DNA from: Streptosporangium sandarakinum
GTDB lineage: Bacteria > Actinomycetota > Actinomycetes > Streptosporangiales > Streptosporangiaceae
Reading direction: 5' to 3'
Assembly (NCBI RefSeq): GCF_013409935.1
Contig: NZ_JACCCO010000002.1
Span: 1,054,001-1,118,000, forward strand
DNA length: 64,000 nt
The stretch's first letter is position 1, and each line of letters opens with the position of its first letter. Positions 1 to 8,610 of the stretch are shown here, piece after piece. Both the position numbers and the translations under genes were made by a program. The notes beneath the pieces are model-generated. The model was not told the origin of the DNA. It saw only the letters and a list, made by a program, of their open reading frames with translations, and did no database searches.

Positions 1-893
1 GGGTCGTTGATGGCGTCGGTGCCGGAGGAGTCCGCGTGCCCCTCCACCCGCACCGTCGTGCCGGGAGAGGCGTCGATGAGTTTCGCGGTGCGGGCCAGGA
101 CCGCCTTCGCCCTGGGCGTGAGCGTGGCCTTGTCGACCGCGAACAGCACGTCGGAGGAGAGGTTCACGTGGAGGTCGGTGCCGTCGTCGGCTGTCTCCTC
201 CGATTCGTCGGGCGATTCGGAGGGGGTCACGAGGCGGCGGGTGACGATGGTGACCGGCTCGGCGTCCGGATCGGGGATCGTCGTCCCGGGCGGGATGACC
301 GGTGGGTCGTCGCTGATCGGGACGTCCACCATCGGCGGTCCCAGAGGGGTGACGACCGTGGTGGTGGAGGGGTTGCCCGAGGGCGCGGGCATGACGGCGT
401 ACAGGCTGACGGACGCGCCAGGGTCGATGAAGTAGCCGAGGCCGTCACGGTCCTGGTCGCTGCACAGGCACGGGGAGCCGGCGGGCTGGTACGGCAGGAT
501 CCAGGTGCGCGCCCGGGCGTCCAGGACCCCGATGCCGGAGGCCCATCGGATCTCTCCGAGCGGGCGGGTGTTGTCGCCCATCTCGCCGGTCCACGGCTGC
601 TTCTTCTCGCTGTCGGTGTTCGTCAGCCTGACCTGGGCGATCAGATGTTCGCCCCTGACCCGGTTCAACCCGACCACCTCGACTTCGAGGTTCGGGGTCA
701 TCGTGCCGGTCGTCCGGGCCAGCGCCGGGCGGGTGTCCTGTGCGGCGCCGCTCGCGGTGGACGAGGGCGGCGGGGTGGCGGGGGGAGACGTCACCGCCGG
801 TGGCGCGGAGGTGGGTGGCGCGGCCTCCGGGGACAGGGCACAGGCCGAGGCGGTGAGCAGAGCGACCAACGGGATGACGATCCGGGAACCCAT
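1..893 (-). CDS. OmpA-family lipoprotein, C-terminus cut by the window edge
   Basis: The ATG lies at 893 and the frame stays open to position 1, so only about 297 N-terminal residues are present. The first 20 or so residues form a lipoprotein signal ending in a lipobox-like ASAC, so the protein is probably anchored outside the membrane. A Pro/Thr/Ser-rich stretch follows, then a beta-rich region of unknown role. The last visible residues (FAVDKATLTPRAKAVL, then VEGHADSSGTDAIN) are the start of an OmpA C-terminal domain, which in this family binds peptidoglycan. In an actinomycete the likely role is a cell-wall-associated lipoprotein, not a true outer-membrane porin; that is inference. Part of the OmpA domain is missing only because the window ends. 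Confidence 0.85.
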   Translation of the reverse strand, partial: MGSRIVIPLVALLTASACALSPEAAPPTSAPPAVTSPPATPPPSSTASGAAQDTRPALARTTGTMTPNLEVEVVGLNRVRGEHLIAQVRLTNTDSEKKQPWTGEMGDNTRPLGEIRWASGIGVLDARARTWILPYQPAGSPCLCSDQDRDGLGYFIDPGASVSLYAVMPAPSGNPSTTTVVTPLGPPMVDVPISDDPPVIPPGTTIPDPDAEPVTIVTRRLVTPSESPDESEETADDGTDLHVNLSSDVLFAVDKATLTPRAKAVLARTAKLIDASPGTTVRVEGHADSSGTDAIND

Positions 894-1129
894 TTGGGAG
901 ATACTGCCGCATTCCTCGGAAGATGCCCTAAGGGAAGATCGAGCGAGACCGACGCGCGGTACCGGCCGGGCGGCACGCCGAAGGTTCGGGCGAACGCGCG
1001 GGAGACGGGCGGCGCGGGCCGTACCGGGCGGCCGCCGCCGTACGGTGCGGCGGCGGCCGGTGCGGCGGTCGCCGTGCTGTGCGGCGGCCGGCACGGGCTG
1101 AATCCCCGACCCTCAGGCCGGGGAGCGCG

Positions 1130-2137
1130 TCAATCCGTGGCGAAGGCGGCGTCGAAGGCCGCGGCCGGCGGGGTGATCGCGTTGAGGGCCCGGATGAAGG
1201 CCAGCGCGTCGGGCGCGCCGGCCAGCCGGTCCATGCCCGCGTCCTCCCACTCGATGGAGATCGGCCCGTCGTAGCCGATCGCGTTCAGCGCGCGGAAGCA
1301 GTCCTCCCAGGGCACGTCGCCGCGGCCGGTGGAGACGAAGTCCCAGCCGCGCCGCAGGTCGGCCCAGGCCAGGTGCGAGGCCAGCCGGCCGCGCCGGCCG
1401 TCCCCGGTGCGGACCTTGGCGTCCTTGCAGTCGACGTGGTAGATCCGGTCGGCGAAGTCCAGGATGAACCCGACCGGGTCGATCTCCTGCCAGACCATGT
1501 GGGAGGGGTCCCAGTTCAGCCCGAAGGCCGGGCGGCGGCCGATCGCCTCCAGCGTCCGCACGGTCGTGTGGTAGTCGTAGGCGATCTCGCTGGGGTGCAC
1601 CTCGTGGGCGAAGCGCACCCCTGCCTCGTCGAAGACGTCCAGGATCGGGTTCCACCGGGCGGCGAAGTCGGCGTAGCCGTCCTCGATCATCGACGGCGGC
1701 ACCGGCGGGAACATCGCCACGGTGTGCCAGATGGACGAGCCGGTGAACCCGACCACCGTGTCCACGCCCAGCTTCGCGGCGGCGCGGGCGGTGTCCTTCA
1801 TCTCCTCGGCGGCGCGCCGCCGCACACCCTCGGGTTCGCCGTCGCCCCAGATCCGCGCGGGCAGGATGCCCCGGTGCCGCTCGTCGATGGGACTGTCGCA
1901 GACCGCCTGGCCGACCAGGTGGTTGGAGATCGTCCACACCTTCAGGTCGTACTTGGCCAGCGTCTCCTTCTTCCGCTCGACGTAGGAGTCGTCGGCCAGG
2001 GCCTTGTCCACCTCGAAGTGGTCACCCCAGCAGGCGATCTCCAGACCGTCGTAGCCCCACTGGGCGGCCAGCCGGCACACCTCCTCGAAGGGCAGGTCGG
2101 CCCACTGCCCGGTGAACAGCGTGACGGGTCGGGTCAT
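1130..2137 (-). CDS. Sugar phosphate isomerase/epimerase (xylose-isomerase-like TIM barrel)
   Basis: 335 residues with the features of the AP-endonuclease-2/IolE/xylose-isomerase TIM-barrel superfamily. Visible pieces include [15 protein letters not shown] near the N-terminus, [15 protein letters not shown] mid-protein, then [12 protein letters not shown] and [10 protein letters not shown], which supply the Glu, His and Asp residues that bind the metal in this fold. The ATG overlaps the stop of the upstream oxidoreductase by four bases (ATGA), so the two are translationally coupled. As last gene of a transporter-oxidoreductase operon it probably isomerises or dehydrates a sugar or inositol derivative made by its neighbour. 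The substrate cannot be read from the sequence. Confidence 0.88.
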   Translation of the reverse strand: MTRPVTLFTGQWADLPFEEVCRLAAQWGYDGLEIACWGDHFEVDKALADDSYVERKKETLAKYDLKVWTISNHLVGQAVCDSPIDERHRGILPARIWGDGEPEGVRRRAAEEMKDTARAAAKLGVDTVVGFTGSSIWHTVAMFPPVPPSMIEDGYADFAARWNPILDVFDEAGVRFAHEVHPSEIAYDYHTTVRTLEAIGRRPAFGLNWDPSHMVWQEIDPVGFILDFADRIYHVDCKDAKVRTGDGRRGRLASHLAWADLRRGWDFVSTGRGDVPWEDCFRALNAIGYDGPISIEWEDAGMDRLAGAPDALAFIRALNAITPPAAAFDAAFATD

Positions 2138-3378
2138 GATTCCTCCTCGGGGGTCTGGTAGACGGCGTCCGGTACGGCGGCGCCCGCGCGCGGGGCGTCC
2201 TCCACCGCGGTGAACCGGCTGCCGTCCGCCGCGCTCGCCTCGACCGCGGCCAGCACCCGCTGCACCCGCAGGCCATCGGCGAACGACGGCGACGGCGCCC
2301 GGCCGGCGGCGACCGCCTCGACGAAGTCCTTCACCTCGTGGGTGAAGGTGTGCTCGTAGCCGAGGCCGTGGCCGGGCGGCCACCACGCCCCCGCGTAGGG
2401 GTGGTCGGCCTCGGTCACGATGACCCGGCGGAAGCCCGCCTCGGCCGCGGGCAGCGTGTGGTCGTGGAACCACAGCTCGTTCATGGCCTCGAAGTCGAAG
2501 GCCAGGCTGCCGGCCGAGCCGTTGATCTCCAGGCGCAGCGCGTTCTTGCGGCCGGCGGCGAACCGGGTCGCCTCGAACGACCCCAGCGCCCCGCCCTCGA
2601 AGCGGCCGATGAACAGCGCGGCGTCGTCCACGGTGACCTCGCCGGTCTCCCGCGCGGCGCCGCCCGCGGACAGCCCGGCGGAGCCCTCGGCCAGCGGGCG
2701 GTGCTTGACGAACGTCTCGGTCAGCGCCGACACGCCGGTCAGGCGGCGGCCGGTGACGAACTGGGCCGTGTCGATGATGTGCGCGCCGATGTCACCCAGC
2801 GCGCCGGACCCGGCCCTGTCCCGCTGGAGCCGCCACACCAGCGGGAAGTACGGGTCGACGATCCAGTCCTGGAGGTACTGGGCCCGCACGTGGCGCAGCT
2901 CCCCCAGGCGGCCCTCGGCCACCCACCGGCGGGCCAGCGCGACGGCCGGGACCCTGCGGTAGTTGAAGGCGACCATGGCGTGCACGCCGCGGGCCGCGGC
3001 GCGCTTCGCCGCCTCGGCCATCGCCTCGGCCTCCGCCACCGTGTTGGCCAGCGGTTTCTCGCAGATGACGTGCTTGCCGGCCTCCAGGGCGGCGATCGCG
3101 ATCTCGGCGTGCGAGTCGCCCGGGGTGCAGATGTCCACCACCTGCACGTCGTCGCGGGCGACGAGGTCCCGCCAGTCGGTCTCGGCCGCCGCCCAGCCCA
3201 GGTCGTGGGCGGCGGCGGCCACGGACTCCTTCGACCTGCCGGCCAGCGCCGCCATCACGGGCCTGGCCGGCAGGTCGAAGAACGCGCCCGCGCTGCGCCA
3301 CGCCTGGGAGTGGGCCCTTCCCATGAACGCGTACCCGACCATGCCGATCCCCAGCGTCGGCCTGTTGTCGGCGGCCAT
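2134..3378 (-). CDS. Gfo/Idh/MocA family oxidoreductase
   Basis: 414 residues. The N-terminal Rossmann fold starts with [18 protein letters not shown] (residues about 10-27), a variant of the GxGxxG dinucleotide loop. The family signature ICEKPLANT contains the conserved Lys of the EKP motif. A C-terminal alpha/beta substrate domain follows. Such enzymes oxidise sugars or polyols with NAD(P). The start overlaps the binding-protein stop by one base (TGATG) and its stop overlaps the isomerase start, so it sits in the middle of a coupled operon and probably acts on the imported sugar or polyol. MocA/inositol-dehydrogenase-like chemistry is plausible but unproven. Confidence 0.9.
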   Translation of the reverse strand: MAADNRPTLGIGMVGYAFMGRAHSQAWRSAGAFFDLPARPVMAALAGRSKESVAAAAHDLGWAAAETDWRDLVARDDVQVVDICTPGDSHAEIAIAALEAGKHVICEKPLANTVAEAEAMAEAAKRAAARGVHAMVAFNYRRVPAVALARRWVAEGRLGELRHVRAQYLQDWIVDPYFPLVWRLQRDRAGSGALGDIGAHIIDTAQFVTGRRLTGVSALTETFVKHRPLAEGSAGLSAGGAARETGEVTVDDAALFIGRFEGGALGSFEATRFAAGRKNALRLEINGSAGSLAFDFEAMNELWFHDHTLPAAEAGFRRVIVTEADHPYAGAWWPPGHGLGYEHTFTHEVKDFVEAVAAGRAPSPSFADGLRVQRVLAAVEASAADGSRFTAVEDAPRAGAAVPDAVYQTPEEES

Positions 3379-4436
3379 CAGGACTCGAACCCCAGCGGCA
3401 GGTACTTGTCGACGTTGTCCTTGGTGACGGTCTCCGACGCCAGCGTGATCGACTGCGGCACCCCGTTCTCCACCAGGTCGCTCATCCCCTTGCCCTGCGC
3501 GATCAGGCGGGCCAGCTTGATCGCCGAGGACGCCATCGTGGGGCTGTAGGTCACCGTCGCCTGCAGCACGCCGGAGCCGGACTGGATCTCGCGCATCGCG
3601 TTGGCCGATCCGGCGCCGCCCACCATGAAGAACTCGTTCCGCCCGGCCTCCTTGATCGCGGCCAGCACCCCCACCCCCTGGTCGTCGTCGTGGTTCCAGA
3701 TCGCGTCGACCTTCTTGTGGGCCTGCAGCAGGTTGCTCGCGACCTTCGTGCCGGACTCCACCGTGAACTGCGCGTCCTGCTTGGCCGTCACGGAGAAGCC
3801 GTACGTCTTCAGCGCGTCCTCGAAGCCCTTGCTGCGGTCCTGGGTCAGCGGCAGCGTCGCGATGCCCTGGATCTCCAGGATCACCGGGTTCGACACGCCC
3901 TTGTCCTTGAGCGTCTTGCCGATGTAGTGGCCGGCCGCGACGCCCATGCCGTAGTTGTCGCCGCCGATCCAGGTCCGGTACGACAGCTTGTCGGGGAACA
4001 CCCGGTCCAGGTTGATCACCGGGATGCCGGCGTCGGCGGCCTGCCGGGCGACCTGGTTGAGCTGCTGGCCGTCGTTGGGCAGGATCACCAGCGCGTTCAC
4101 CTTCGCCGCGATCAGCGACTCCACCGCCGAGATCTGCGCGTTGATGTCGTTGGTCGGCTCGACCGGCTTGAACTCCACGTCGGAGTACTGCTTGGCGGCG
4201 CTCTCGGCGTTCTTGGCGATCGCGGCGATCCAGCCGTGGTCGGCGGCCGGCGCGGAGAAGCCGATCACGACCTTCTCTCCGGGCTTGTCGTTGTCACCGG
4301 CGGGCGCGGGCGCTGCCGGCGGCGAGGTGGCCGCCGTGCCGGCCGGGGTGTTGCCGGTGCAGGCCGTGACCAGCGCCCCGGCGCCGATCGCCGCGCCGCC
4401 GAAGAGGATCCCCCGGCGGCCGACTGGTGTGGACAT
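3378..4436 (-). CDS. Sugar ABC transporter substrate-binding lipoprotein (RbsB-like)
   Basis: 352 residues. An Arg-containing N-terminus (GRRGILFGGAAIGAG) runs into a lipobox-like LVTAC, so the protein is an anchored lipoprotein; the double Arg could indicate Tat export. After a Pro/Ala linker the body follows the type 1 periplasmic-binding fold: VVIGFSAPAADHGW, an ALVILPNDGQQLNQV segment and IWNHDDDQGVGVLAAIKE, all typical of ribose/xylose/inositol receptors. The ATG at 4436 has AAGGAG seven bases upstream. It lies 117 bases after the permease gene; that gap carries two CCGTACGG octamers but no clear terminator. Ligand unknown. Confidence 0.92.
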   Translation of the reverse strand: MSTPVGRRGILFGGAAIGAGALVTACTGNTPAGTAATSPPAAPAPAGDNDKPGEKVVIGFSAPAADHGWIAAIAKNAESAAKQYSDVEFKPVEPTNDINAQISAVESLIAAKVNALVILPNDGQQLNQVARQAADAGIPVINLDRVFPDKLSYRTWIGGDNYGMGVAAGHYIGKTLKDKGVSNPVILEIQGIATLPLTQDRSKGFEDALKTYGFSVTAKQDAQFTVESGTKVASNLLQAHKKVDAIWNHDDDQGVGVLAAIKEAGRNEFFMVGGAGSANAMREIQSGSGVLQATVTYSPTMASSAIKLARLIAQGKGMSDLVENGVPQSITLASETVTKDNVDKYLPLGFES

Positions 4437-4553
4437 GATTGTTCTCCTTGCTCCCGTGGGGGGTGGGGGGTGTCGCGGACGGGGGACGGCACGGCGGGCC
4501 GTACGGCGCCGCGGACCGGATGGCGCCGCGGGCCGTACGGCCGGCGGCGCCGG

Positions 4554-5624
4554 TCAGGTCGGTGAGCGCAGGCTGCGCCGCTGCAGCAGCACGGCCACCA
4601 CGATGATCAGTCCCTTGGCGATGAGCTGGTCGCTGGTGTTGAGGCCGTTGAGGATGAACAGGTTGGTGATCACCGTGAAGATCAGCAGGCCGAGGATCGA
4701 GCCGACGATCGAGCCCCGGCCGCCGGTCAGCAGCGTGCCGCCGATGATCACCGCGGCGATCGCGTCCAGCTCGTACAGGTCGCCGTGGGTGGAGGAGCCG
4801 GTGGTGGTCCGCGCCATGATCAGCACGGCGGCGATGCCGCAGCACAGCCCGGACAGCGCGTACAGCCACATGGTGTGGCGGCGCACGTCGATGCCGGCCA
4901 GCCGGGCGGCCTCGGGATTGCCGCCGACCGCGTAGGTGCGGCGGCCGAACGTGGTGCGGTTCAGCAGGACCCAGCCCGCCGCCACCACGACCGCGAAGAT
5001 GTAGACCAGCACCGGGACGCCGAGCACCCGCGTGGTCGACAGGTCCACGATGGCCTGGTTGCCCTGCTGGACGAGCTGGGTCCTGCGGTCCGACATCCGC
5101 TGGGCCAGGCCGCGGGCGGCCACCAGCATGGCGAGCGTCGCGATGAACGGCACCAGCCGCCCGTAGGCGATCAGCAGGCCGTTGACCAGTCCGGCGCCGG
5201 CGCCGACCAGCACCGCGCACACGATCATGATCAGTGGGCCGTAGGACTGGGTGGCCAGCGTGGTCGCCCACACCGACGCCAGCGCCATGACGGCCCCCAC
5301 CGACAGGTCGATCCCGCCGCCGATGATGACGAACGTCGCGCCGACCGTGATCACGCCGATCGTCGCCGCCAGCGACAGGATGCCGACCAGGTTGGAGGCG
5401 CTGGCGAAGGTGTCGGGGACGGTGACCAGGCCCACCACGGCGAGCAGCGCCAGGGCGGCGACCAGTCCCAGGTGCGGCACCTCCCCCAGCCGGGACAGCC
5501 GGGTCGCCGGTGGGGGCGCGGGCCGGGGGGCGGCGGCGCCGGGGGCGTCCGGTCCGGCCGGTGACCCGGCGACGTCCACGGGACTCGCGGGGCTCGCGGG
5601 GGCCCGGCCCTGCGGCTCGGTCAA
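4554..5624 (-). CDS. Sugar ABC transporter permease (RbsC-like)
   Basis: 356 residues. A Pro/Ala-rich cytoplasmic N-terminus of about 45 residues precedes multiple hydrophobic segments of the branched-chain-amino-acid/ribose permease family. GGGIDLSVGAVMALA is the hallmark RbsC/XylH segment, and GGRGSIVGSILGLLI near the end also fits. The proposed start is TTG at 5624, overlapping the TGA of the ATPase gene (TTGA), with GGAAGG about nine bases upstream; no nearer ATG or GTG fits as well. It should form the membrane channel with the ATPase encoded just upstream and receive substrate from the lipoprotein encoded just downstream. Confidence 0.92.
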   Translation of the reverse strand: MTEPQGRAPASPASPVDVAGSPAGPDAPGAAAPRPAPPPATRLSRLGEVPHLGLVAALALLAVVGLVTVPDTFASASNLVGILSLAATIGVITVGATFVIIGGGIDLSVGAVMALASVWATTLATQSYGPLIMIVCAVLVGAGAGLVNGLLIAYGRLVPFIATLAMLVAARGLAQRMSDRRTQLVQQGNQAIVDLSTTRVLGVPVLVYIFAVVVAAGWVLLNRTTFGRRTYAVGGNPEAARLAGIDVRRHTMWLYALSGLCCGIAAVLIMARTTTGSSTHGDLYELDAIAAVIIGGTLLTGGRGSIVGSILGLLIFTVITNLFILNGLNTSDQLIAKGLIIVVAVLLQRRSLRSPT

Positions 5625-7135
5625 AGCGCACCGCCTTCCATGATCATGTCAAGCACTCGATGTTCGTCCAGGTCGCGGGCGTCACCCTGGTGGATGACCG
5701 TTCCCTCGCGGATGACCAGCACCCGGTCGGCCAGGCCCAGCACCTCGGGCACCTCGCTGGAGACCAGCAGCACCCCGATGCCGGAGTCGGCCAGCTCCCG
5801 GATGACGGCGTACAGCTCGGCCCGCGCGCCCACGTCCACGCCCCGGGTGGGCTCGTCCAGCAGGAGCAGCCTGCGTTCGTTGAGCAGCCAGCGGGCCAGC
5901 ACGACCTTCTGCTGGTTGCCGCCGGACAGCGTCTTGACCGGCCGGTCCGGGTCGCCCGGCCGGACGTCCAGCCGTTCGACGAGGGAGCGGGCGTCGGCGG
6001 CCTCGCGGCGCCGGTCGAGCCAGCCGAGCCGGGAGTAGCGGCCCAGGCCGGCCAGCGAGATGTTGCGGGTCACGCTCTGGTCCAGCAGCAGCGCCTGGGA
6101 CTTGCGCTCCTCGGGGGCGAGGCCCATGCCGAGCCGTACGGTGCGCCCGGTGCCGCCCCGGCCCACCGGCCGCCCCTCCAGCAGGACGTTCCCGGTGAAG
6201 CGGCGCGCGCCGTAGACGGCCTCGATGATCTCCGAGCGGCCGGAGCCGACCAGCCCCGCCAGGCCGACGATCTCCCCGGCCCGCACCGAGAAGGAGACGC
6301 CGGAGAGGACGCCGGGGACGGCGAGGTCCTCGACGCGCAGCACCTCCGGACGACCCTCGTGGCTCCCGGGGGCCGGCCGGGGCGGGAAGACGTGCTCCAC
6401 GGACCGGCCGGTCATCAGCGAGACGATCTCACCGGTCGGGGTGGTCTTGGCGGGCAGGCCGACGGCCACCGTGCGGCCGTCCTTGAGCACCGTCACCCGG
6501 TCGCCGATCTCGCGGATCTCCTCCAGCCGGTGGGAGATGTAGATCACCGCGACCCCCTGGGCGGTCAGCTCCCGGATGATCCGGAACAGGTTCGCCACCT
6601 CGTCGTGGGCCAGCGCCGCCGACGGCTCGTCCATGACGATCAGGCGGGTGTCGCGGGACAGCGCCCGCGCCATGCTCACCACCTGCTTGGCCGCCGGGGA
6701 CAGCCGGCCGACCTCGGTGCCGGGGCGGATCTCGCCGTGTCCCAGCCGGGTCAGCAGCCCGCGCGTGGCGCGGCCCACCTCGGACCGCCCGACGAACCCC
6801 AGGCGGGACGGCTCATGGCCGAGGAAGACGTTCTGCGCCACGGTCAGCCCGTCGACCAGGTCGAGCTCCTGGTAGATCGTGGAGATGCCCAGCCGGATCG
6901 CGTCGATCGGGCTCGCCGGGCGCACCTCCTCGCCGCCGAGGGTGACGACGCCCTCGTCGGGCCGGTGCGCGCCGGCCAGGACCTTGATCAGGGTGGACTT
7001 CCCGGCGCCGTTCTGGCCGAGCAGGCAGTGCACCTCGCCGGGCAGGACCTCCAGGTCGACGCCGTCGAGCGCGCGCACGCCGGGGAACCGCTTGACGATG
7101 CCCTTCATCTGCAGCAGGGGGGTGACGGCGGACAT
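5621..7135 (-). CDS. Sugar ABC transporter ATP-binding protein, duplicated ATPase (RbsA-like)
   Basis: 504 residues holding two ABC cassettes, as in RbsA/XylG/MglA. The first half has a perfect Walker A (GQNGAGKST) and a Walker B ending LIVMDEPSAAL. The second half has a degenerate P-loop (GLVGSGRSE), an intact signature LSGGNQQK and LLLLDEPTRGVDVGA. Loss of one good site is usual in this family. The ATG at 7135 has GAGG five bases upstream. It is first in the operon, so the promoter should lie in 7136-7335, where two dyads (7221-7264) look like an operator. Confidence 0.93.
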   Translation of the reverse strand: MSAVTPLLQMKGIVKRFPGVRALDGVDLEVLPGEVHCLLGQNGAGKSTLIKVLAGAHRPDEGVVTLGGEEVRPASPIDAIRLGISTIYQELDLVDGLTVAQNVFLGHEPSRLGFVGRSEVGRATRGLLTRLGHGEIRPGTEVGRLSPAAKQVVSMARALSRDTRLIVMDEPSAALAHDEVANLFRIIRELTAQGVAVIYISHRLEEIREIGDRVTVLKDGRTVAVGLPAKTTPTGEIVSLMTGRSVEHVFPPRPAPGSHEGRPEVLRVEDLAVPGVLSGVSFSVRAGEIVGLAGLVGSGRSEIIEAVYGARRFTGNVLLEGRPVGRGGTGRTVRLGMGLAPEERKSQALLLDQSVTRNISLAGLGRYSRLGWLDRRREAADARSLVERLDVRPGDPDRPVKTLSGGNQQKVVLARWLLNERRLLLLDEPTRGVDVGARAELYAVIRELADSGIGVLLVSSEVPEVLGLADRVLVIREGTVIHQGDARDLDEHRVLDMIMEGGAL

Positions 7136-7220
7136 GGAACCTCGCTGGGGGTCGGGGGTCTGACCGCATCCGGAGCCGGTGCAGCAGAAGGTAACTCCCT
7201 TCTTCCCGACTTGTGAAGAC

Positions 7221-7264
7221 CTTTCGCCGAAAGTCACCGAACTTTTGCAGAAATCCGCAAAAGT
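7221..7264 (-). promoter_or_regulatory. Two dyad elements upstream of the sugar operon, probable operator
   Basis: Two separate inverted repeats lie 86-130 bases before the ATPase start. CTTTCG-C-CGAAAG is at 7221-7233. ACTTTTGC and GCAAAAGT (7241-7248 and 7257-7264) flank an 8-base spacer. The spot is noticeably more AT-rich than its surroundings. LacI- and ROK-type sugar repressors bind dyads of this size, so sugar-controlled repression is the natural reading. No regulator gene sits next to the operon in this window. Confidence 0.5.
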
Positions 7265-7332
7265 CCGCCGGGCCGTACGGCAGGCATCAGGGGCGGGGCC
7301 GCGCGAGCCCTTGGAAACCACCCCGGAACAGC

Positions 7333-7360
7333 GAAAAGGGCGCCCCGGTGGGGGCGCCCT
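7333..7360 (-). terminator. Rho-independent terminator of the SDR gene
   Basis: A perfect 10-base stem (AGGGCGCCCC, loop GGTG, GGGGCGCCCT at 7337-7360), followed on the minus strand by TTTT. It lies 16 bases after the SDR stop codon and isolates that gene from the sugar operon. Confidence 0.8.
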
Positions 7361-7375
7361 ACCGGCGGGCGGACG

Positions 7376-8272
7376 TCAGAGCATGGCCCGCAGCGACGCT
7401 CCGGCCTGCTCGCCGAGGGTGGTCGGGGTGAGGTACGGCTGCTCGGCCATGATCGCCTGCCAGTTGTCCCGGATGTCCTCGACGGTGTGGTCCTCCTGCC
7501 GCCAGCCGGGCCCCTCGGCCACGAACACCCGGGCGATCCGGCCCGCGCCGACGCTGAAGACCTCGCCGCTGGTCTCGCAGGACTCGTGCGCCAGGTAGGC
7601 GACCAGGGCGCTGACCCGGCCCGGCGTGAACCTCTCCTCGAACTCGGCCGGCAGCAGCGACTCGGTCATCCGGGTCCAGGCGATGGGCGCGATCGCGTTG
7701 GCCCTGATCCCCGCCCTGGCGCCCTCGATGCCGAGCGTCTTGGTGAGGCCGACCAGCCCCATCTTGGCGGTGGAGTAGTTGGCCTGACCGAAGTTGCCGA
7801 ACAGCCCGGCCGGCGAGGAGGTGTTGACGATCCGTCCGTAGCCCTGCTCCTTGAGGTGGGGGAAGGCGGCCCGGGTGACCAGGAACGAGCCGCGCACATG
7901 GACGGCGAGGACCTGGTCGAACTCCTCGACGCTCATCTTGCCGAAGGACTTGTCACGCAGGATGCCCGCGTTGTTGACGACGATGTCCACCTTCCCGAAG
8001 GCGTCGATCGCGGTCTGCACGATCGCGGCGGCGCCCTCCGGGGTCGCGACGTCGTGGGTGCTGACGACGGCCTCCCCACCGTTCTTGGTGATCAGCTCGG
8101 CCACCTCGGCGGCCGGACCGGCGGATGAGCCCGTGCCGTCCAGCGTGCCGCCGAGGTCGTTGACGACCACCTTCGCGCCGCGCTCGGCCAGCGTCAGCGC
8201 GTGCGAGCGGCCGAGACCGTGCCCGGCACCGGTGATGATCGCCACCCTGTCGTCGAACCGCAGCTCCGTCAT
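7376..8272 (-). CDS. SDR family oxidoreductase, (3R)-hydroxyacyl-CoA-dehydrogenase-like
   Basis: 298 residues of the short-chain dehydrogenase/reductase superfamily. The nucleotide motif is TGAGHGLGRSHA near residues 14-25, with NNAG (in IVVNNAGILRDKSF) and the catalytic Ser-Tyr-Lys set in NTSSPAGLFGNFGQANYSTAK. The VVVNDLGG segment and the longer C-terminal tail resemble the hydroxyacyl-CoA dehydrogenase part of peroxisomal multifunctional enzyme 2 and its bacterial relatives, so fatty-acyl or steroid side-chain oxidation is likely. The ATG at 8272 has AGGGAG upstream. It is monocistronic, divergent from the DapB-like gene and closed by its own terminator. Confidence 0.9.
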   Translation of the reverse strand: MTELRFDDRVAIITGAGHGLGRSHALTLAERGAKVVVNDLGGTLDGTGSSAGPAAEVAELITKNGGEAVVSTHDVATPEGAAAIVQTAIDAFGKVDIVVNNAGILRDKSFGKMSVEEFDQVLAVHVRGSFLVTRAAFPHLKEQGYGRIVNTSSPAGLFGNFGQANYSTAKMGLVGLTKTLGIEGARAGIRANAIAPIAWTRMTESLLPAEFEERFTPGRVSALVAYLAHESCETSGEVFSVGAGRIARVFVAEGPGWRQEDHTVEDIRDNWQAIMAEQPYLTPTTLGEQAGASLRAML

Positions 8273-8610
8273 CCGGACTCCCTGGAGAATATAGTTCTGT
8301 TTTTCGCACAATATCCGTCAAAGTCGCCGAATGCCATCTTTCACCCGCCGGATCGCATCTCCGGAAGCCCGTCCGTCGCATCTCCGGAAGCCCGCCCGAT
8401 GCCTCTCCCACACGATCCTCCGGCCCTCTCCCGACGCCCGGAGAAGACCCCGCCGGGTGCCCGGAAAACGCGCCCGAAGTGAAACCATCGTGGATAGTGA
8501 GCGGACATGTGAATTTCTGCTAAAGTTTCTGCCCCCGCACAGGGCGAGGGTCATTGATGGCGCTCCTCCGAACCGCACCCCCGCCCAGAGAACCGGGCTG
8601 GAGGCATGGC
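8273..8610. promoter_or_regulatory. Divergent intergenic region with an exact 19-base direct repeat
   Basis: 338 bases between the SDR gene and the DapB-like gene; no gene is supported here. It contains two identical 19-base copies of TCGCATCTCCGGAAGCCCG at 8353-8371 and 8376-8394 (period 23), each with an inner TCCGGA palindrome. A weak AGAA-N5-TTCT dyad at 8286-8298 overlaps the region just upstream of the SDR ribosome-binding site, where TetR-type regulators of lipid genes often bind. Both promoters presumably lie here. Confidence 0.5.
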
